Shown here: piece after piece, positions 14,602 to 23,132 of the stretch
Layout: every line of letters begins with the position of its first letter
How positions within the stretch are numbered: position 1 is the first letter of the stretch
Source: Bryobacterales bacterium
GTDB taxonomy: Bacteria; Cyanobacteriota; Vampirovibrionia; Obscuribacterales; Obscuribacteraceae
Assembly (NCBI GenBank): GCA_903970295.1
Contig: CAJCHQ010000339.1
Span: forward strand, 1 to 25,480
Direction: 5' to 3'
DNA: 25,480 nucleotides
Position numbers and translations under genes: made by a program
Notes under the pieces: model-generated
The model's input: the letters and a program-made list of their open reading frames with translations, nothing else
Told to the model about the DNA's origin: nothing
Databases searched by the model: none

Positions 14602-16233
14602 ATGAGACCCAACCGCGATCGCGGCAATGTTCTAATTCTGGTTGTAGTAATTTTTCTAGCCATTGTGCTGGCGATCGGTCTTTTTTCATTGTCGTATACT
14701 CGCCTCGTCGGCAGCCATCAGGAGCATAAAACGGCAATCGAATCCGCCGCTCTAGCGGCCGCAAACGATCTGAGCCGGATTGTGATCGAAGATCCTAATT
14801 TTGGTTTTATCGGGCTCTCTGACGCGCCGCCGACTCTACCCGGCACAATAGCCGGCGATCGCTTTTACACTTCCGTCCAAAGTATCAATACTCTGATGGC
14901 CAGAATCAGACTTGACATGATCATCGCCGACAAATTGCGCAATCTAACCATGGGGATGCTTCTCGCTCGCGAATATCAACAGGCACGACAAGCGCTCGCT
15001 CGTCTATCAACAAAGCTCAACGAGGCAGTCCTACCAGGAGGTTCGGCGCGCGCCGCTGACGGAACGATCATCCGTCCATACAACGATGCTCAACAAGCTT
15101 ACCTGGCAAACTGTGTGCGATTGAATGGTGGCAAAAGCGATCTCAAACAAGGGTCGTTGAAAATCACCCTGGGGCTCGCTACCGGGCTCTGCACGAATAC
15201 GCCCATTCCTACACCGACAACAATCGCCAGTTTAAGCAAAGATCTAATGCAAGAGAATAATTGCTATCTGCCATTTGTCGACATTCCTTATAACGGTTTT
15301 GATTTCGTTTTCTCGGCCGGAGCCGATTCGCAAGAATTGGTCGATGTGAAGACCTTTTATACAGGTACAAAAGGATTGCCATATGCACTCGGTGATATTG
15401 TCAAATGCGAGGCCGACCAGATTACAGATTACAAAAATCAGTATGCGCAAACAAATGTGGCGACTTTGCACATTGCTGCTTGTGCTCAACCAGCGTGTGT
15501 GCGAGACCCGATTCCGAACGAAAGCGCCTTAGCGCTTCGATTCTCCTCGGGCACTTTTGCAAACATCGCCAGACCAGGCGACATCCTCTTCAATGCGCGA
15601 ATTCAAAATGCTCCCGCAGATGTCGTGGCCTCCCCATCGACTGGCGATGTTCCTCCAAACTCGATGTTACCCACAATTTTGGTTGATGCGACAACGACTC
15701 ATCCTAGCTTTGGCGTTGTGGCTAATCTTGCGGTTTATGACTGGATAAGAAATCAGGGTCTGAAGATCGATGTAGGTTCTTTGATCAATTTTCTCAACAA
15801 GCCGTTTGACAAATCAATTGCAGCAAATATCCCTCAGGTGCATTATTTCCGAGCCGACACCGGAGGCAATATTGTCGAAACTGTCACTGCCGACGATCCG
15901 ACATTGGCATTGCCTGTCAGTCAAAATCAGTATTACGCGATGTCGGGTGGTGTCATCTGCAACGACGACACAGCGCCGAACCCAATTTGGTACGATTTAT
16001 TCGTCAGAGATTTTGTTTATAAGCTAGGACGGATCAAAGGTGGCTTGCACGCCGGTGAACCCTTCGGCACTGGCGGTGCAATCATTCCCGCTAATGTACC
16101 GAAAACTCCTCCACCTCTCGATGAGGGTGCCACTCAGTACGCCACTTTTCCAACTGGCCCCGCCGGTGGTGGCGTGCGTCCCACATACGGAAAAATGGGG
16201 ACGGCAGTCGAGATCAGATTTAAGACGCGATAG
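14602..16233 (+). CDS. TadG-like membrane-anchored protein
   Basis: 543 residues from the ATG at 14602, chosen because AGGA lies 8 bases upstream and because the protein then starts M-R-P-N-R-D-R-G-N-V-L-I-L-V-V, the normal TadG layout. Alternative upstream starts at 14521 (TTG) and 14560 (ATG) have poor SD spacing. One TM helix (about 9-31) is followed by T-A-I-E-S-A-A-L-A-A-A-N-D-L-S (44-58), matching the conserved helix after the TM segment in TadG/TadE proteins. The remaining 480 residues are predicted extracytoplasmic, contain several cysteines and no recognised von Willebrand domain. TadG-type proteins are minor components of Flp/Tad pili or related secretion systems. Here the assembly ATPase, secretin and prepilin peptidase are not in the window, so the machinery must lie elsewhere. 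Confidence 0.75.
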   Translation: MRPNRDRGNVLILVVVIFLAIVLAIGLFSLSYTRLVGSHQEHKTAIESAALAAANDLSRIVIEDPNFGFIGLSDAPPTLPGTIAGDRFYTSVQSINTLMARIRLDMIIADKLRNLTMGMLLAREYQQARQALARLSTKLNEAVLPGGSARAADGTIIRPYNDAQQAYLANCVRLNGGKSDLKQGSLKITLGLATGLCTNTPIPTPTTIASLSKDLMQENNCYLPFVDIPYNGFDFVFSAGADSQELVDVKTFYTGTKGLPYALGDIVKCEADQITDYKNQYAQTNVATLHIAACAQPACVRDPIPNESALALRFSSGTFANIARPGDILFNARIQNAPADVVASPSTGDVPPNSMLPTILVDATTTHPSFGVVANLAVYDWIRNQGLKIDVGSLINFLNKPFDKSIAANIPQVHYFRADTGGNIVETVTADDPTLALPVSQNQYYAMSGGVICNDDTAPNPIWYDLFVRDFVYKLGRIKGGLHAGEPFGTGGAIIPANVPKTPPPLDEGATQYATFPTGPAGGGVRPTYGKMGTAVEIRFKTR

Positions 16234-16375
16234 TCGGTAATACGGCCAGCGAGCAACATGGTCGCGAGCCGCAACGACAATTTGGGTCGACAACAGCCGG
16301 AGCACAACTAAGTCGCCCTCCTAAATCTCTCAGCAAGCGAGTATGCTCTGCATGATTACTGATGAGGAACCAGGC

Positions 16376-16999
16376 ATGCGGTGCGATAAAGAATTTTATA
16401 TTAGCTTGGTCGTTCTCAGTCTGACGTGGTTGTTAATGGTCTTGATACCACCCTGGTCTATTGCCGATCTCAATACACCTGCGGGGCATTACCCGCTAAC
16501 CTTTTCCTCTTATGTCGAGTATGCCCCGATAAATTGCCAGCCTGTGAATAAAGGTTTTGATCCGGCGATTATTAATTGGCTGCGCCTGGGGTTGCAGTTT
16601 GTCGTCGTTGCCTCGATCCAGCTATTTCTTATTAAGTGGGCTGCTAAAATCGACAGAAATGCGCGCTGGCACGACGCGCCGTCGCACAAGTTTCGAATCA
16701 TCGCCCTCGCCCTTACAGTGCTTTCGCTCGTTGGCGGTCTGACTGTCGCAAAAAGCGATATCGAATTGAACTATGTTTTCCTTGCTCGCTCTCAGTCGGA
16801 GCTTTCTCCCGTGTACGCGCCGATAGAACCTTTGCCGGCCGGCACTGTAATCACGTCCCACATGGTCGCGCCAGTTTTTGGCGAGCTCATTCACGACTCG
16901 AAGCTCATAAGGAATTCCAGTACCCTACAGGGTCTGCGAACGACTAGGGCGCTGGGTAGAGGCGACTACCTTCGCACGGATGATGTGATGTCTCCTTGA
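16376..16999 (+). CDS. Three-TM protein with SAF/CpaB-like C-terminal domain
   Basis: 207 residues from the ATG at 16376, supported by GAGGA 7 bases upstream; an in-frame ATG at 16343 lacks a good SD. TM helices are at about 8-24, 70-88 and 107-124. The C-terminal segment (145-207) reads Y-A-P-I-E-P-L-P-A-G-T-V-I-T ... A-L-G-R-G-D-Y-L-R-T-D-D-V, the 'predicted-to-be-periplasmic' SAF pattern found in CpaB/RcpC and FlgA, where the domain is thought to bind glycans or pilus parts. CpaB normally has one TM helix, so the three-TM arrangement is unusual. Position 142 bp after the TadG-like gene supports a Tad-related role. The middle 45-residue loop (25-69) should be extracytoplasmic. Function is otherwise unassigned. 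Confidence 0.62.
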   Translation: MRCDKEFYISLVVLSLTWLLMVLIPPWSIADLNTPAGHYPLTFSSYVEYAPINCQPVNKGFDPAIINWLRLGLQFVVVASIQLFLIKWAAKIDRNARWHDAPSHKFRIIALALTVLSLVGGLTVAKSDIELNYVFLARSQSELSPVYAPIEPLPAGTVITSHMVAPVFGELIHDSKLIRNSSTLQGLRTTRALGRGDYLRTDDVMSP

Positions 17000-17322
17000 A
17001 AGGATTGCGTACAGAAATACTTCGCTGAGCGACTACTGCGACGGTTATCAACAGCCACTCGAAACTGGACTGGCACCAAGTCAGGACCACACCAGTCCGC
17101 CGCTAGCGATAGCAAGTTCACCACTTGGAAACAATTTCATCCACACATCCGTAGTTGTCAACACGCGGAAGGCTTGAAGAATGGCGCACTTCGCGCGGAT
17201 AAGCGCTAACCGCGCTAAAGATAATGGCGTGAGCAGTGGAAAACGTACTCATCTAAGACCGGCAAGGATTGTTCAAAAAAGAGCGTCTTGATAGAGCTTG
17301 AGTATTCTTTTCAACAACGCTC

Positions 17323-17430
17323 GCAGTCAAACCTACTCGCCGACAATCGCCCAATCCCACAACACCTAACGACTCTTGCTGTTTTGCGGCACGAGCAAGA
17401 GTTTGTTTGCCGACAAGTAGGTTTGACTGC
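17323..17430 (+). repeat. Nested inverted repeats in the tricorn 5' leader
   Basis: The outer arms GCAGTCAAACCTACT (17323-17337) and AGTAGGTTTGACTGC (17416-17430) are perfect 15-bp complements. Inside, ACTCTTGCT (17372-17380) and AGCAAGAGT (17394-17402) are perfect 9-bp complements with a 13-base loop. GCCGACAA also occurs beside each outer arm (about 17339-17346 and 17409-17416). The structure ends 70 bases before the preferred ATG and 59 bases before its SD. Confidence 0.7.
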
Positions 17431-17489
17431 TACTCGCTACGACTGGAGTTCTCACGAATTTCCTCGCATCGTCCACAACCCGTCCACTA

Positions 17490-17495
17490 GGGAGG
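17490..17495 (+). promoter_or_regulatory. Ribosome binding site deciding the tricorn start
   Basis: GGGAGG lies 5 bases before the ATG at 17501. The upstream in-frame TTG at 17288 would add 71 residues rich in Gln, Arg and Thr, translated through the inverted repeats and not like tricorn. The 17501 start is therefore preferred. Confidence 0.85.
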
Positions 17496-17500
17496 CTCTC

Positions 17501-20500
17501 ATGTCTTCTCATCCCGGTTACTACCAACACGCCCACATTCACCGCGACACGATCGTATTCGTGTGTGAGGGCAATCTCTGGTCTGTGTCCATCAAGGGAG
17601 GCCCAGCCACGCGCTTGACCACCGGCGAACACGATTGTACTTTTCCGCGCATTTCGCCGAATGGTCGGCAGATCGCTTTCGTCGGACTTGAAGATGGCCC
17701 GAGCGAACTCTATCTGATTCCCTCCTTCGGTGAAGCGCCAACCCGCATCACTCATCTCGGTAGCGGCAGCATCAACCTCTGCGGCTGGTCAGCCAACGGC
17801 AAGAAGCTCGTCTTCGCTGCCGATGCCGGTCTGCCCTTCTCTCGCACGAAACAGGGTTACACCATCTCAGTCAAAGGCGGGCAGCCGGTAAAGCTTCCCC
17901 ATGGACTGGTCGAGACAATCGCCACAAACGAAGACGGCGCCACCGTTCTCGGCATGAACGAAATCGACTCTGCATCGTGGAAGCGTTACCGCGGCGGTCA
18001 GAAAGGAGAACTCTGGATCGATCCTGAAGGCAACGGCGAATTCGCCCACTTCGTCAGACACATCGAAGGCAACGTTGTTTGCCCGATGTGGGTCGGTGAG
18101 CGTGTCTACTTCGCTTCGGATCACGAGGACATCGCCAACATCTACTCGGTGAAACCCGACGGTTCTGATCTCCAGAAACACACGCACCACTCCGATTACT
18201 ACGTCCGCTTCCCCTCAACAGATGGCGAACGCATCGTCTACACCGCCGGCGGTGACCTCTATGTCTTCGACCCGGTCAAAAACGCCTCCGCCCAAATCCC
18301 GGTCTCAGTGCCTGTTATGAAGCGGGAAACCGAACGGCGCTTGCTGCCTGCATCCGATTGGCTGGAGTCTTATGCGCCCCATCCGGAAGGTCACTCGCTG
18401 GCATTGATCGCCCGCGGTCAGCCGATTGTCAAACCGAACTGGGGCAGTCATGCCACTCAGCACGGCTCCGGCAATCGCATCCGCTATCGCTTGATCGACT
18501 GGCTGCCTGACGGCAACCGCTTTGTGGTCGTCAGCGATGCAGCCGGCTACGAACGTCTCGAATTGCATTACGCCGACAAGAGCAAAGCGCCAGTGATTCT
18601 GACCAAAGAGGATCTCGGGCGTTTCGTTGAATTGTCGGCTTGTGTTGATTCGGTTGCGGTCACGAACCACAAAAACCAACTGCTGCACGTCGACTTCGAG
18701 ACCGGCAAGGTCAAAGTTCTCGACACTGCAGAAGTCGGCAACATTCACGACATAGCCTGGTCGCCCGACGGCGTCTGGGTCGCTTACACTTACCCGGCGA
18801 CAGTGACGAGGGACCTCTTCGTCGCAGCTGGCCGCATCCGTGTCGTCAATGCCATAACCGGCGTCACGCACGATGTGACCAGAGAGATCCTGAGCGACCG
18901 CCTGCCGGCATGGGACCCCGATGGCGATTACCTGTACTTCGTTTCGTCGCGAACGTTCAAACCGCAATGGGATGCGGTCAAGATGGACATGGGATTCGCC
19001 TATGCCAGCCGGCTCTACGCCATACCGCTGCGCAAAGATGTGATCACACCGTTCGACGATGACCCCAATCCGCTGGTGAAAACCGTTCGTGAAACCAAGG
19101 TCCAGGAGCTGGCTGAAGGCGTGTCGATCGACATCGACTTCGACGGCATCCTTGAACGAGTAATTGCCTTCCCTGATTGCGTTGCCACTGGCGAATACAC
19201 CTCTTTGATCGCGGTCAAGGGTAGGGTTTTGTTCGTTCAGTACGACTCGATCAGTGCCTCACTTGATGCGCCGTCAGGTTCTTGGATCAACGAGAAGGCG
19301 CCGCAGCATTCGACGCTCTGGCTTTATGATTTCGAGCAGCAACGCATGATTCATGTCGCTGCCGGAGTTTCAGACGTCCGTCTGGCCAAAGGTGGTGAAT
19401 TTGTCTTCTTCCACACCGGCGAAGGCAAAGAGACCATCCGCGTCTTCGACGTGGTGGAGGAAATTGCCGAAGGCACCGAATATATCGATGAACCCGCCGA
19501 CGAGTACACTCGCCGGTCAGGCTTGATCGATATCTCGGAAGTGGAAGTGTCGGTCAAGCCGCAGGAAGAATGGGCGCAAATTTTCCACGAAGCCTGGAGA
19601 ATGCAAGCTCAGAACTTCTGGACCGAAGACATGTGCGATGTGGACTGGAACTTGGTCCGCGACCGCTATGCAAAGCTCCTACCCAGGTTGAGAACCCGGG
19701 GAGATCTAGCCGACCTGATCTGGGAAATGCAAGGCGAGCTGGGAACTTCTCACGCATACCACAGCGGGGGCGACTACCAGCCGTCGAATGGCTATTACCA
19801 GGGTCATCTCGGTGCCGATCTTGTTTGGGACAAAGCTCAGGGCGGCTACAGAATCACCTCTATCCTCAGGGGAGATCCTGGCGACCCGACAGCTGATTCA
19901 CCGCTGGCAGCTCCCGGCCTCGGTATCACCGTCGGTGATATCATCGTCGCGGTCGACGGTGTCTCTGTCACATTCAGCGAAAGTCCGCAGAAGCTGCTGG
20001 TCAACAAGGCTTTCAAGCGCGTTGGTCTGACGCTGAAAAATGCGGACGGCGAGCTGAACGAAGCGACGATCGTCGCGCTGGCTGACGAAGAACCCTTGCG
20101 TTATCGCGCCTGGGTCAACGAAAACCGGCGCCAGGTGCACAAGAAGAGCGGCGGTAAGCTCGGTTATGTGCACATCCCGGACATGGGCGAAACTGGTTAC
20201 GGCGAATTCTATCGCGGCTATCAGCTCGAACATGGCAAACAGGGATTAGTTGTCGACGTTCGTTTCAACGGCGGCGGCTCGGTCTCGGCACTCATCCTGC
20301 AGGTTCTGCTGAGGCAGGTGAAAGGCTGGGATATCTCTCGCTGGAACGGCACTGGCACCTATCCGATGGAGTCGGTCGCCGGTCCGAAAGTAATCGTCAC
20401 GAATCAGTTCGCTGCTTCTGACGGCGACATCATCACTCACGCCGTGCACCTCTACGGTGTGGGTAAAGTTATCGGCAAGCGTACCTGGGGCGGTGTCATT

Positions 20501-20815
20501 GGCATCGACCCGCGTCACGCGCTGGTAGACGGCAGTATCGTTACTGTTCCTGAGTATGCCTTCTACTTCGAAGACAAAGGCTGGTCTGTTGAAAACCACG
20601 GTGCAACGCCCGACTTCGACGTCGACGTGAAACCGCAAGACTACGCTAATGGCGTTGATCCACAGTTGGACACTGCCATCGAGATCGCTCTGGAAGAACT
20701 GAAAGCAAATCCAGTCAGGATTCCCGACTTCAGCCAACGTCCGCGTAAGCCGATCCCGCCTGTATCCAGAACTACCCCGACCGGTGACTCCTCCAAAAAG
20801 AAAAGTCGCCGGTAA
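17501..20815 (+). CDS. tri: Tricorn protease
   Basis: 1104 residues from the preferred ATG, close to the 1071 of Thermoplasma tricorn. Order: a six-bladed beta-propeller (about 1-310, with repeated S-P-N-G-R-Q-I-A-F type blades), a seven-bladed propeller (about 320-660), C1 helical domain, PDZ domain (about 770-860) and C2 catalytic domain. All four catalytic residues align with Thermoplasma S745/H746/S965/E1023: Ser750-His751 (G-T-S-H-A-Y), nucleophile Ser973 (F-A-A-S-D-G-D) and Glu1031 (V-E-N-H-G-A-T-P-D). Tricorn is a cytoplasmic hexameric serine peptidase that trims proteasome- or Lon/Clp-derived oligopeptides to 2-4 residues. No signal peptide is seen, consistent with this. A lysine/arginine-rich tail follows (K-K-K-S-R-R). 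A strong terminator lies 40 bp downstream. The propeller-domain limits are approximate. Confidence 0.95.
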   Translation: MSSHPGYYQHAHIHRDTIVFVCEGNLWSVSIKGGPATRLTTGEHDCTFPRISPNGRQIAFVGLEDGPSELYLIPSFGEAPTRITHLGSGSINLCGWSANGKKLVFAADAGLPFSRTKQGYTISVKGGQPVKLPHGLVETIATNEDGATVLGMNEIDSASWKRYRGGQKGELWIDPEGNGEFAHFVRHIEGNVVCPMWVGERVYFASDHEDIANIYSVKPDGSDLQKHTHHSDYYVRFPSTDGERIVYTAGGDLYVFDPVKNASAQIPVSVPVMKRETERRLLPASDWLESYAPHPEGHSLALIARGQPIVKPNWGSHATQHGSGNRIRYRLIDWLPDGNRFVVVSDAAGYERLELHYADKSKAPVILTKEDLGRFVELSACVDSVAVTNHKNQLLHVDFETGKVKVLDTAEVGNIHDIAWSPDGVWVAYTYPATVTRDLFVAAGRIRVVNAITGVTHDVTREILSDRLPAWDPDGDYLYFVSSRTFKPQWDAVKMDMGFAYASRLYAIPLRKDVITPFDDDPNPLVKTVRETKVQELAEGVSIDIDFDGILERVIAFPDCVATGEYTSLIAVKGRVLFVQYDSISASLDAPSGSWINEKAPQHSTLWLYDFEQQRMIHVAAGVSDVRLAKGGEFVFFHTGEGKETIRVFDVVEEIAEGTEYIDEPADEYTRRSGLIDISEVEVSVKPQEEWAQIFHEAWRMQAQNFWTEDMCDVDWNLVRDRYAKLLPRLRTRGDLADLIWEMQGELGTSHAYHSGGDYQPSNGYYQGHLGADLVWDKAQGGYRITSILRGDPGDPTADSPLAAPGLGITVGDIIVAVDGVSVTFSESPQKLLVNKAFKRVGLTLKNADGELNEATIVALADEEPLRYRAWVNENRRQVHKKSGGKLGYVHIPDMGETGYGEFYRGYQLEHGKQGLVVDVRFNGGGSVSALILQVLLRQVKGWDISRWNGTGTYPMESVAGPKVIVTNQFAASDGDIITHAVHLYGVGKVIGKRTWGGVIGIDPRHALVDGSIVTVPEYAFYFEDKGWSVENHGATPDFDVDVKPQDYANGVDPQLDTAIEIALEELKANPVRIPDFSQRPRKPIPPVSRTTPTGDSSKKKSRR

Positions 20816-20854
20816 TCCGAGTCAAATCGGAAAGTGCTAAGGCACGAACCACTG

Positions 20855-20892
20855 GGACACCATGAACGAAAAATTCATGGTGTCCTTTTTTT
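20855..20892 (+). terminator. Rho-independent terminator of the tricorn gene
   Basis: A perfect 12-bp stem (GGACACCATGAA 20855-20866, TTCATGGTGTCC 20874-20885) with a 7-base loop is followed by seven consecutive T residues and then AGTTTTTT. It lies 40 bp after the tricorn stop. Confidence 0.95.
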
Positions 20893-20940
20893 AGTTTTTT
20901 TCTACGTAAAACATCTATTTTTCGCTAAGTATAATCGCCA

Positions 20941-21005
20941 AAAATCAAAAAAAACCTCTCGGAAGTGGCAAGGAACATTGCTGTATCCTTGACACTAGCC
21001 GAGAG
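20941..21005 (-). terminator. Rho-independent terminator for the minus-strand unknown gene
   Basis: Read on the minus strand: CTCTCGG, then AGTG and CAAGGA, a 10-base loop, the complementary TCCTTG and CACT, then CCGAGAG, followed directly by GTTTTTTTTGATTTTT. Outer arms are at 20999-21005 and 20956-20962. It lies 59 bp after the stop codon of the 21064-21954 gene and sits back-to-back with the tricorn terminator. Confidence 0.85.
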
Positions 21006-21063
21006 CGCGAGCGTAAGTCAGCCGAATTTGACGTCTGAGCAGAACGAAGAAATTGCTGTCCTT

Positions 21064-21954
21064 TCAGTAAATACCCGTCTCCAAATCTCCGTCAGCAACG
21101 CGACGTTCCAGATTCACAACGGCATTGCGCAGAAGCTCAGCCTGCTTCAGGCTGTCAGGCAGCGGTTGATCGAGACCGATGCCATGCTGCTCCTTGATCC
21201 GAGACTCATCGATCCACAGCACGCCTTCATCGAACTCGGATAACCACGAATAGCCGTCCATGAATTCAGACACAGGAGCGACTATCTGCTCGTAATCTTT
21301 CTGATGTTGACCGTGGCCAACGGCATCCAAAAACATTGCCATGCCCGCATCGCAGAAACTGCTGACCGCATCCAGCAGGCCGGCTTGCTCCATGTCGAAC
21401 AAGGTTGTCGCTTTCTGATCCGCCTCCTGACCAGCTTGTAGATACCCCTTTGCGAGCTCTCGCAGAGTCGCAGCGTCGGCACCAGCCAGACGGGCTCGGT
21501 CATATTGCTGTTCTGTTTGCTGAGCGCTCGCCACTGCACTTTTATAGTCTGCCATCTCAGGTAGGTTTTTCGCTCGCTCGAGCGCCGCCAGCAATTCAGC
21601 CACCGCCTTTTTCAGAGCCGCTTCCTTGGACATGAACATAGCCGCCGCGGAGAGCTTGTCGCTTTCCTCGCTGGGTTGGTCGGCGCTGGACGAACCGACG
21701 ATTTGATCAACCGTGAGTTTCTGTGGATGTGACACTTGCGTCGATATAACTGGCGATTGCGCCGAATGTTTTGAAGGCTGCGCCGGCACTTCTGGCGTCG
21801 TCGCTGCAAGATTTTCCGTGGGCGAGCCCTGAACCTTTACAGTTCGGGCCAAAGCTACTGACTCCGGGTGTGAATGCGGGTGGAGGGCAATCAGCAGCGC
21901 CCAACCGCTTACGACGATGATTAAAGCGATGGATACCATTTTGGGTTTGGTCAC
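21064..21954 (-). CDS. Membrane-anchored protein of unknown function
   Basis: 296 residues from a GTG start, with AAGGA 9 bases upstream. One N-terminal TM helix (about 6-24, V-S-I-A-L-I-I-V-V-S-G-W-A-L-L-I-A-L) is followed by a His/Pro/Ser/Thr-rich linker (25-100) and a mostly alpha-helical C-terminal part (100-296) rich in Ala, Glu, Gln and Leu. Helices around 105-185 could form a coiled coil. The C-terminal part contains two cysteine-free helix-rich segments and one Cys (about residue 200, S-S-F-C-D-A-G). The topology suggests a periplasmic or extracytoplasmic helical domain. No family recognised. A short ORF ends 15 bp upstream with its stop overlapping this gene's SD, suggesting coupling. 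Its own terminator is at 20941-21005. Confidence 0.75.
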   Translation of the reverse strand: MTKPKMVSIALIIVVSGWALLIALHPHSHPESVALARTVKVQGSPTENLAATTPEVPAQPSKHSAQSPVISTQVSHPQKLTVDQIVGSSSADQPSEESDKLSAAAMFMSKEAALKKAVAELLAALERAKNLPEMADYKSAVASAQQTEQQYDRARLAGADAATLRELAKGYLQAGQEADQKATTLFDMEQAGLLDAVSSFCDAGMAMFLDAVGHGQHQKDYEQIVAPVSEFMDGYSWLSEFDEGVLWIDESRIKEQHGIGLDQPLPDSLKQAELLRNAVVNLERRVADGDLETGIY

Positions 21955-21969
21955 GATACTATTTCCTTC

Positions 21970-22083
21970 TCAGATTTCACAAGCGGTGAATCCATTGTTG
22001 TTAATCAGGGAGGAGGGGATAGCCTCTCCTTTTGGGTGAAAAACTTCTCGACTTATCAGCTTGTGTCCCATCTGCTTTCTCAT
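21970..22083 (-). CDS. Possible 37-residue small ORF coupled to the downstream gene
   Basis: A 37-residue ORF beginning M-R-K-Q-M-G-H-K-L and ending N-G-F-T-A-C-E-I. GAGAAGG lies 6 bases before its ATG (22090-22096). Its TGA stop merges into the SD (GAGAAGGA) of the next gene, whose GTG start is 15 bp away. It could be a small protein or a leader peptide that couples translation. An in-frame upstream ATG at 22182 without an obvious SD would give 70 residues. No family is recognised and purely random occurrence cannot be excluded. Confidence 0.35.
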   Translation of the reverse strand: MRKQMGHKLISREVFHPKGEAIPSSLINNNGFTACEI

Positions 22084-22183
22084 AGCCGACCTTCTCAGTT
22101 GAGTGTGGAACTCACTCGGAATTACGGTTAAAACTCGATAGGCTCGATTGAGGTGAAAACCCTCTCCCAAAATCAAAAGCACA

Positions 22184-22647
22184 CGGAACTCTTTGTGACT
22201 ATCGAAAAGGGCTTGATTCTTAGAGCTATCGTATGTAAATGTTGTTCAATTTATAGTTGTCAGCAAGATTGTTGTTTCGCTCGCCACGATCGCTGTGTAC
22301 TCAATTAAGAGACCCGTGTAGCCCGTTAGCGCAGCTCAATATGGTTGCCCCAGCGATGGGAAAGGTCACTTGCCGCGAGGGGTGACGCGAATGACAATCA
22401 CTCTGGAAATGTTCTGTTTCCGCATAGTTAATTACAAGAAAAAGTAAGTAATCTGCCTGACAGTGTAGCGCTCGTCTTGTTGAGATGTTGCGCCACTTTG
22501 GGGCTGGCCACAAGAAAACAAGTCGAAGATTGTCGCCGCAGGTTGACTGCCGGTCAAATGCTACCAAAATTACTGACTTTTCGTCTTCGCTTTTACTTTG
22601 CCATATTAGAACATTTCTAGCTATGTAACTAAAAAAACAAACGTAAA
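22184..22647. other. Intergenic stretch with no supported gene
   Basis: I see no supported gene. An open frame on the minus strand at 22301-22567 has no SD and a composition (W, H, R and C rich) unlike the surrounding genes. Stretches are AT-richer than the neighbours, and the promoter for the minus-strand unknown gene probably lies at the left end, but no clear consensus was identified. Confidence 0.45.
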
Positions 22648-22671
22648 GAAGTGGGGTTTTAGTCCCACTTC
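22634..22671 (-). terminator. Rho-independent terminator of the small membrane-protein gene
   Basis: The 8-bp stem GAAGTGGG (22648-22655) / CCCACTTC (22664-22671) has an 8-base loop. On the minus strand it is followed by TTTACGTTTGTTTTTTT, a strong T-rich tail. It lies 34 bp after the stop codon of the 22706-22996 gene. Confidence 0.85.
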
Positions 22672-22705
22672 CTTACCACCTCGATCGAAACTTCAGTAGA
22701 GAATT

Positions 22706-22996
22706 TCAAGTCTTCGGCTGGAGGTAGATAAAGGCGAAGAATGCCACTAGATACACCACCGTCACTCCCAGATTCCACTCGGCTATGGTCGTCGCCGCCG
22801 ACACACCGATGAAAGCCGCGCTTGCACCCAGGATCACAGCCGAAAGTAAAGCACCCGAGATGAAGCCGTATTTCATCGCCACCTCGTAGTTGATTTTGAA
22901 ACGGTTGGTGCCGATTACCGTGGACAGAATTGCCAGAGCCAGGCCACTTGCGACTACGGCAAGAACGAACAGCACGACCGTCAGGACGATTAGCAT
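22706..22996 (-). CDS. Small three-TM membrane protein
   Basis: 96 residues with three predicted TM helices (about 3-25, 44-70 and 72-91), joined by a short hydrophilic loop containing T-N-R-F-K-I-N-Y-E-V-A-M-K. Two positive residues and a tyrosine in the first loop, and no cysteine or catalytic motif, are visible. The SD GAGGAG lies 5-8 bases before the ATG, a very strong start. It is a monocistronic gene with its own terminator, located 136 bp after the TldE stop. It looks like a generic small integral membrane protein (DUF-type); no function can be assigned. Confidence 0.75.
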   Translation of the reverse strand: MLIVLTVVLFVLAVVASGLALAILSTVIGTNRFKINYEVAMKYGFISGALLSAVILGASAAFIGVSAATTIAEWNLGVTVVYLVAFFAFIYLQPKT

Positions 22997-23059
22997 GAGA
23001 CTTCTCCTCTGTGATTAATGCTGCTGGAAAAACTTACAACTCCTCTAACTAAAGCGGCC

Positions 23060-23097
23060 AAAAAGCGGCCAGAGCGCATTTAAAGCGCCCCGGCCGC
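23060..23097 (-). terminator. Rho-independent terminator after the TldD-TldE operon
   Basis: Read on the minus strand: GCGGCC with GGCCGC as outer stem, then GGGCGC with GCGCTC as inner stem (one G-U pair), a TTTAAAT loop, then TTTTT. Arms are at 23085-23097 and 23065-23077. The stem ends about 36 bp after the TldE stop codon. Confidence 0.85.
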
Positions 23098-23132
23098 GAT
23101 CTTGTACCAGTCTCGTTTGGACGAAACCGGTC

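Larger units (their letters stand above)
17000..17500. other. Structured 500-bp leader region before the tricorn gene
   Basis: No credible gene, although the tricorn reading frame stays open back to 17288. Inverted repeats accumulate here: GGACTGG/CCAGTCC (17067-17073, 17092-17098), GCGCGG/CCGCGC (17193-17198, 17210-17215) and a nested pair at 17323-17430 listed separately. None is followed by a T-run, so none is an obvious terminator. Confidence 0.5.

Noticed and set aside
17288..17500. 71-residue N-terminal extension of tricorn
   Set aside because: A non-ATG start without SD, sequence unlike tricorn, and it runs through the inverted repeats, whereas GGGAGG precedes the ATG at 17501.
20965..21243. 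92-residue plus-strand frame
   Set aside because: It begins inside the stem of the minus-strand terminator and overlaps the end of the membrane-anchored gene, which has better SD, topology and terminator support.
22301..22567. 88-residue minus-strand frame
   Set aside because: No SD, unusual composition (Trp, His, Cys and Arg rich), and no family resemblance.
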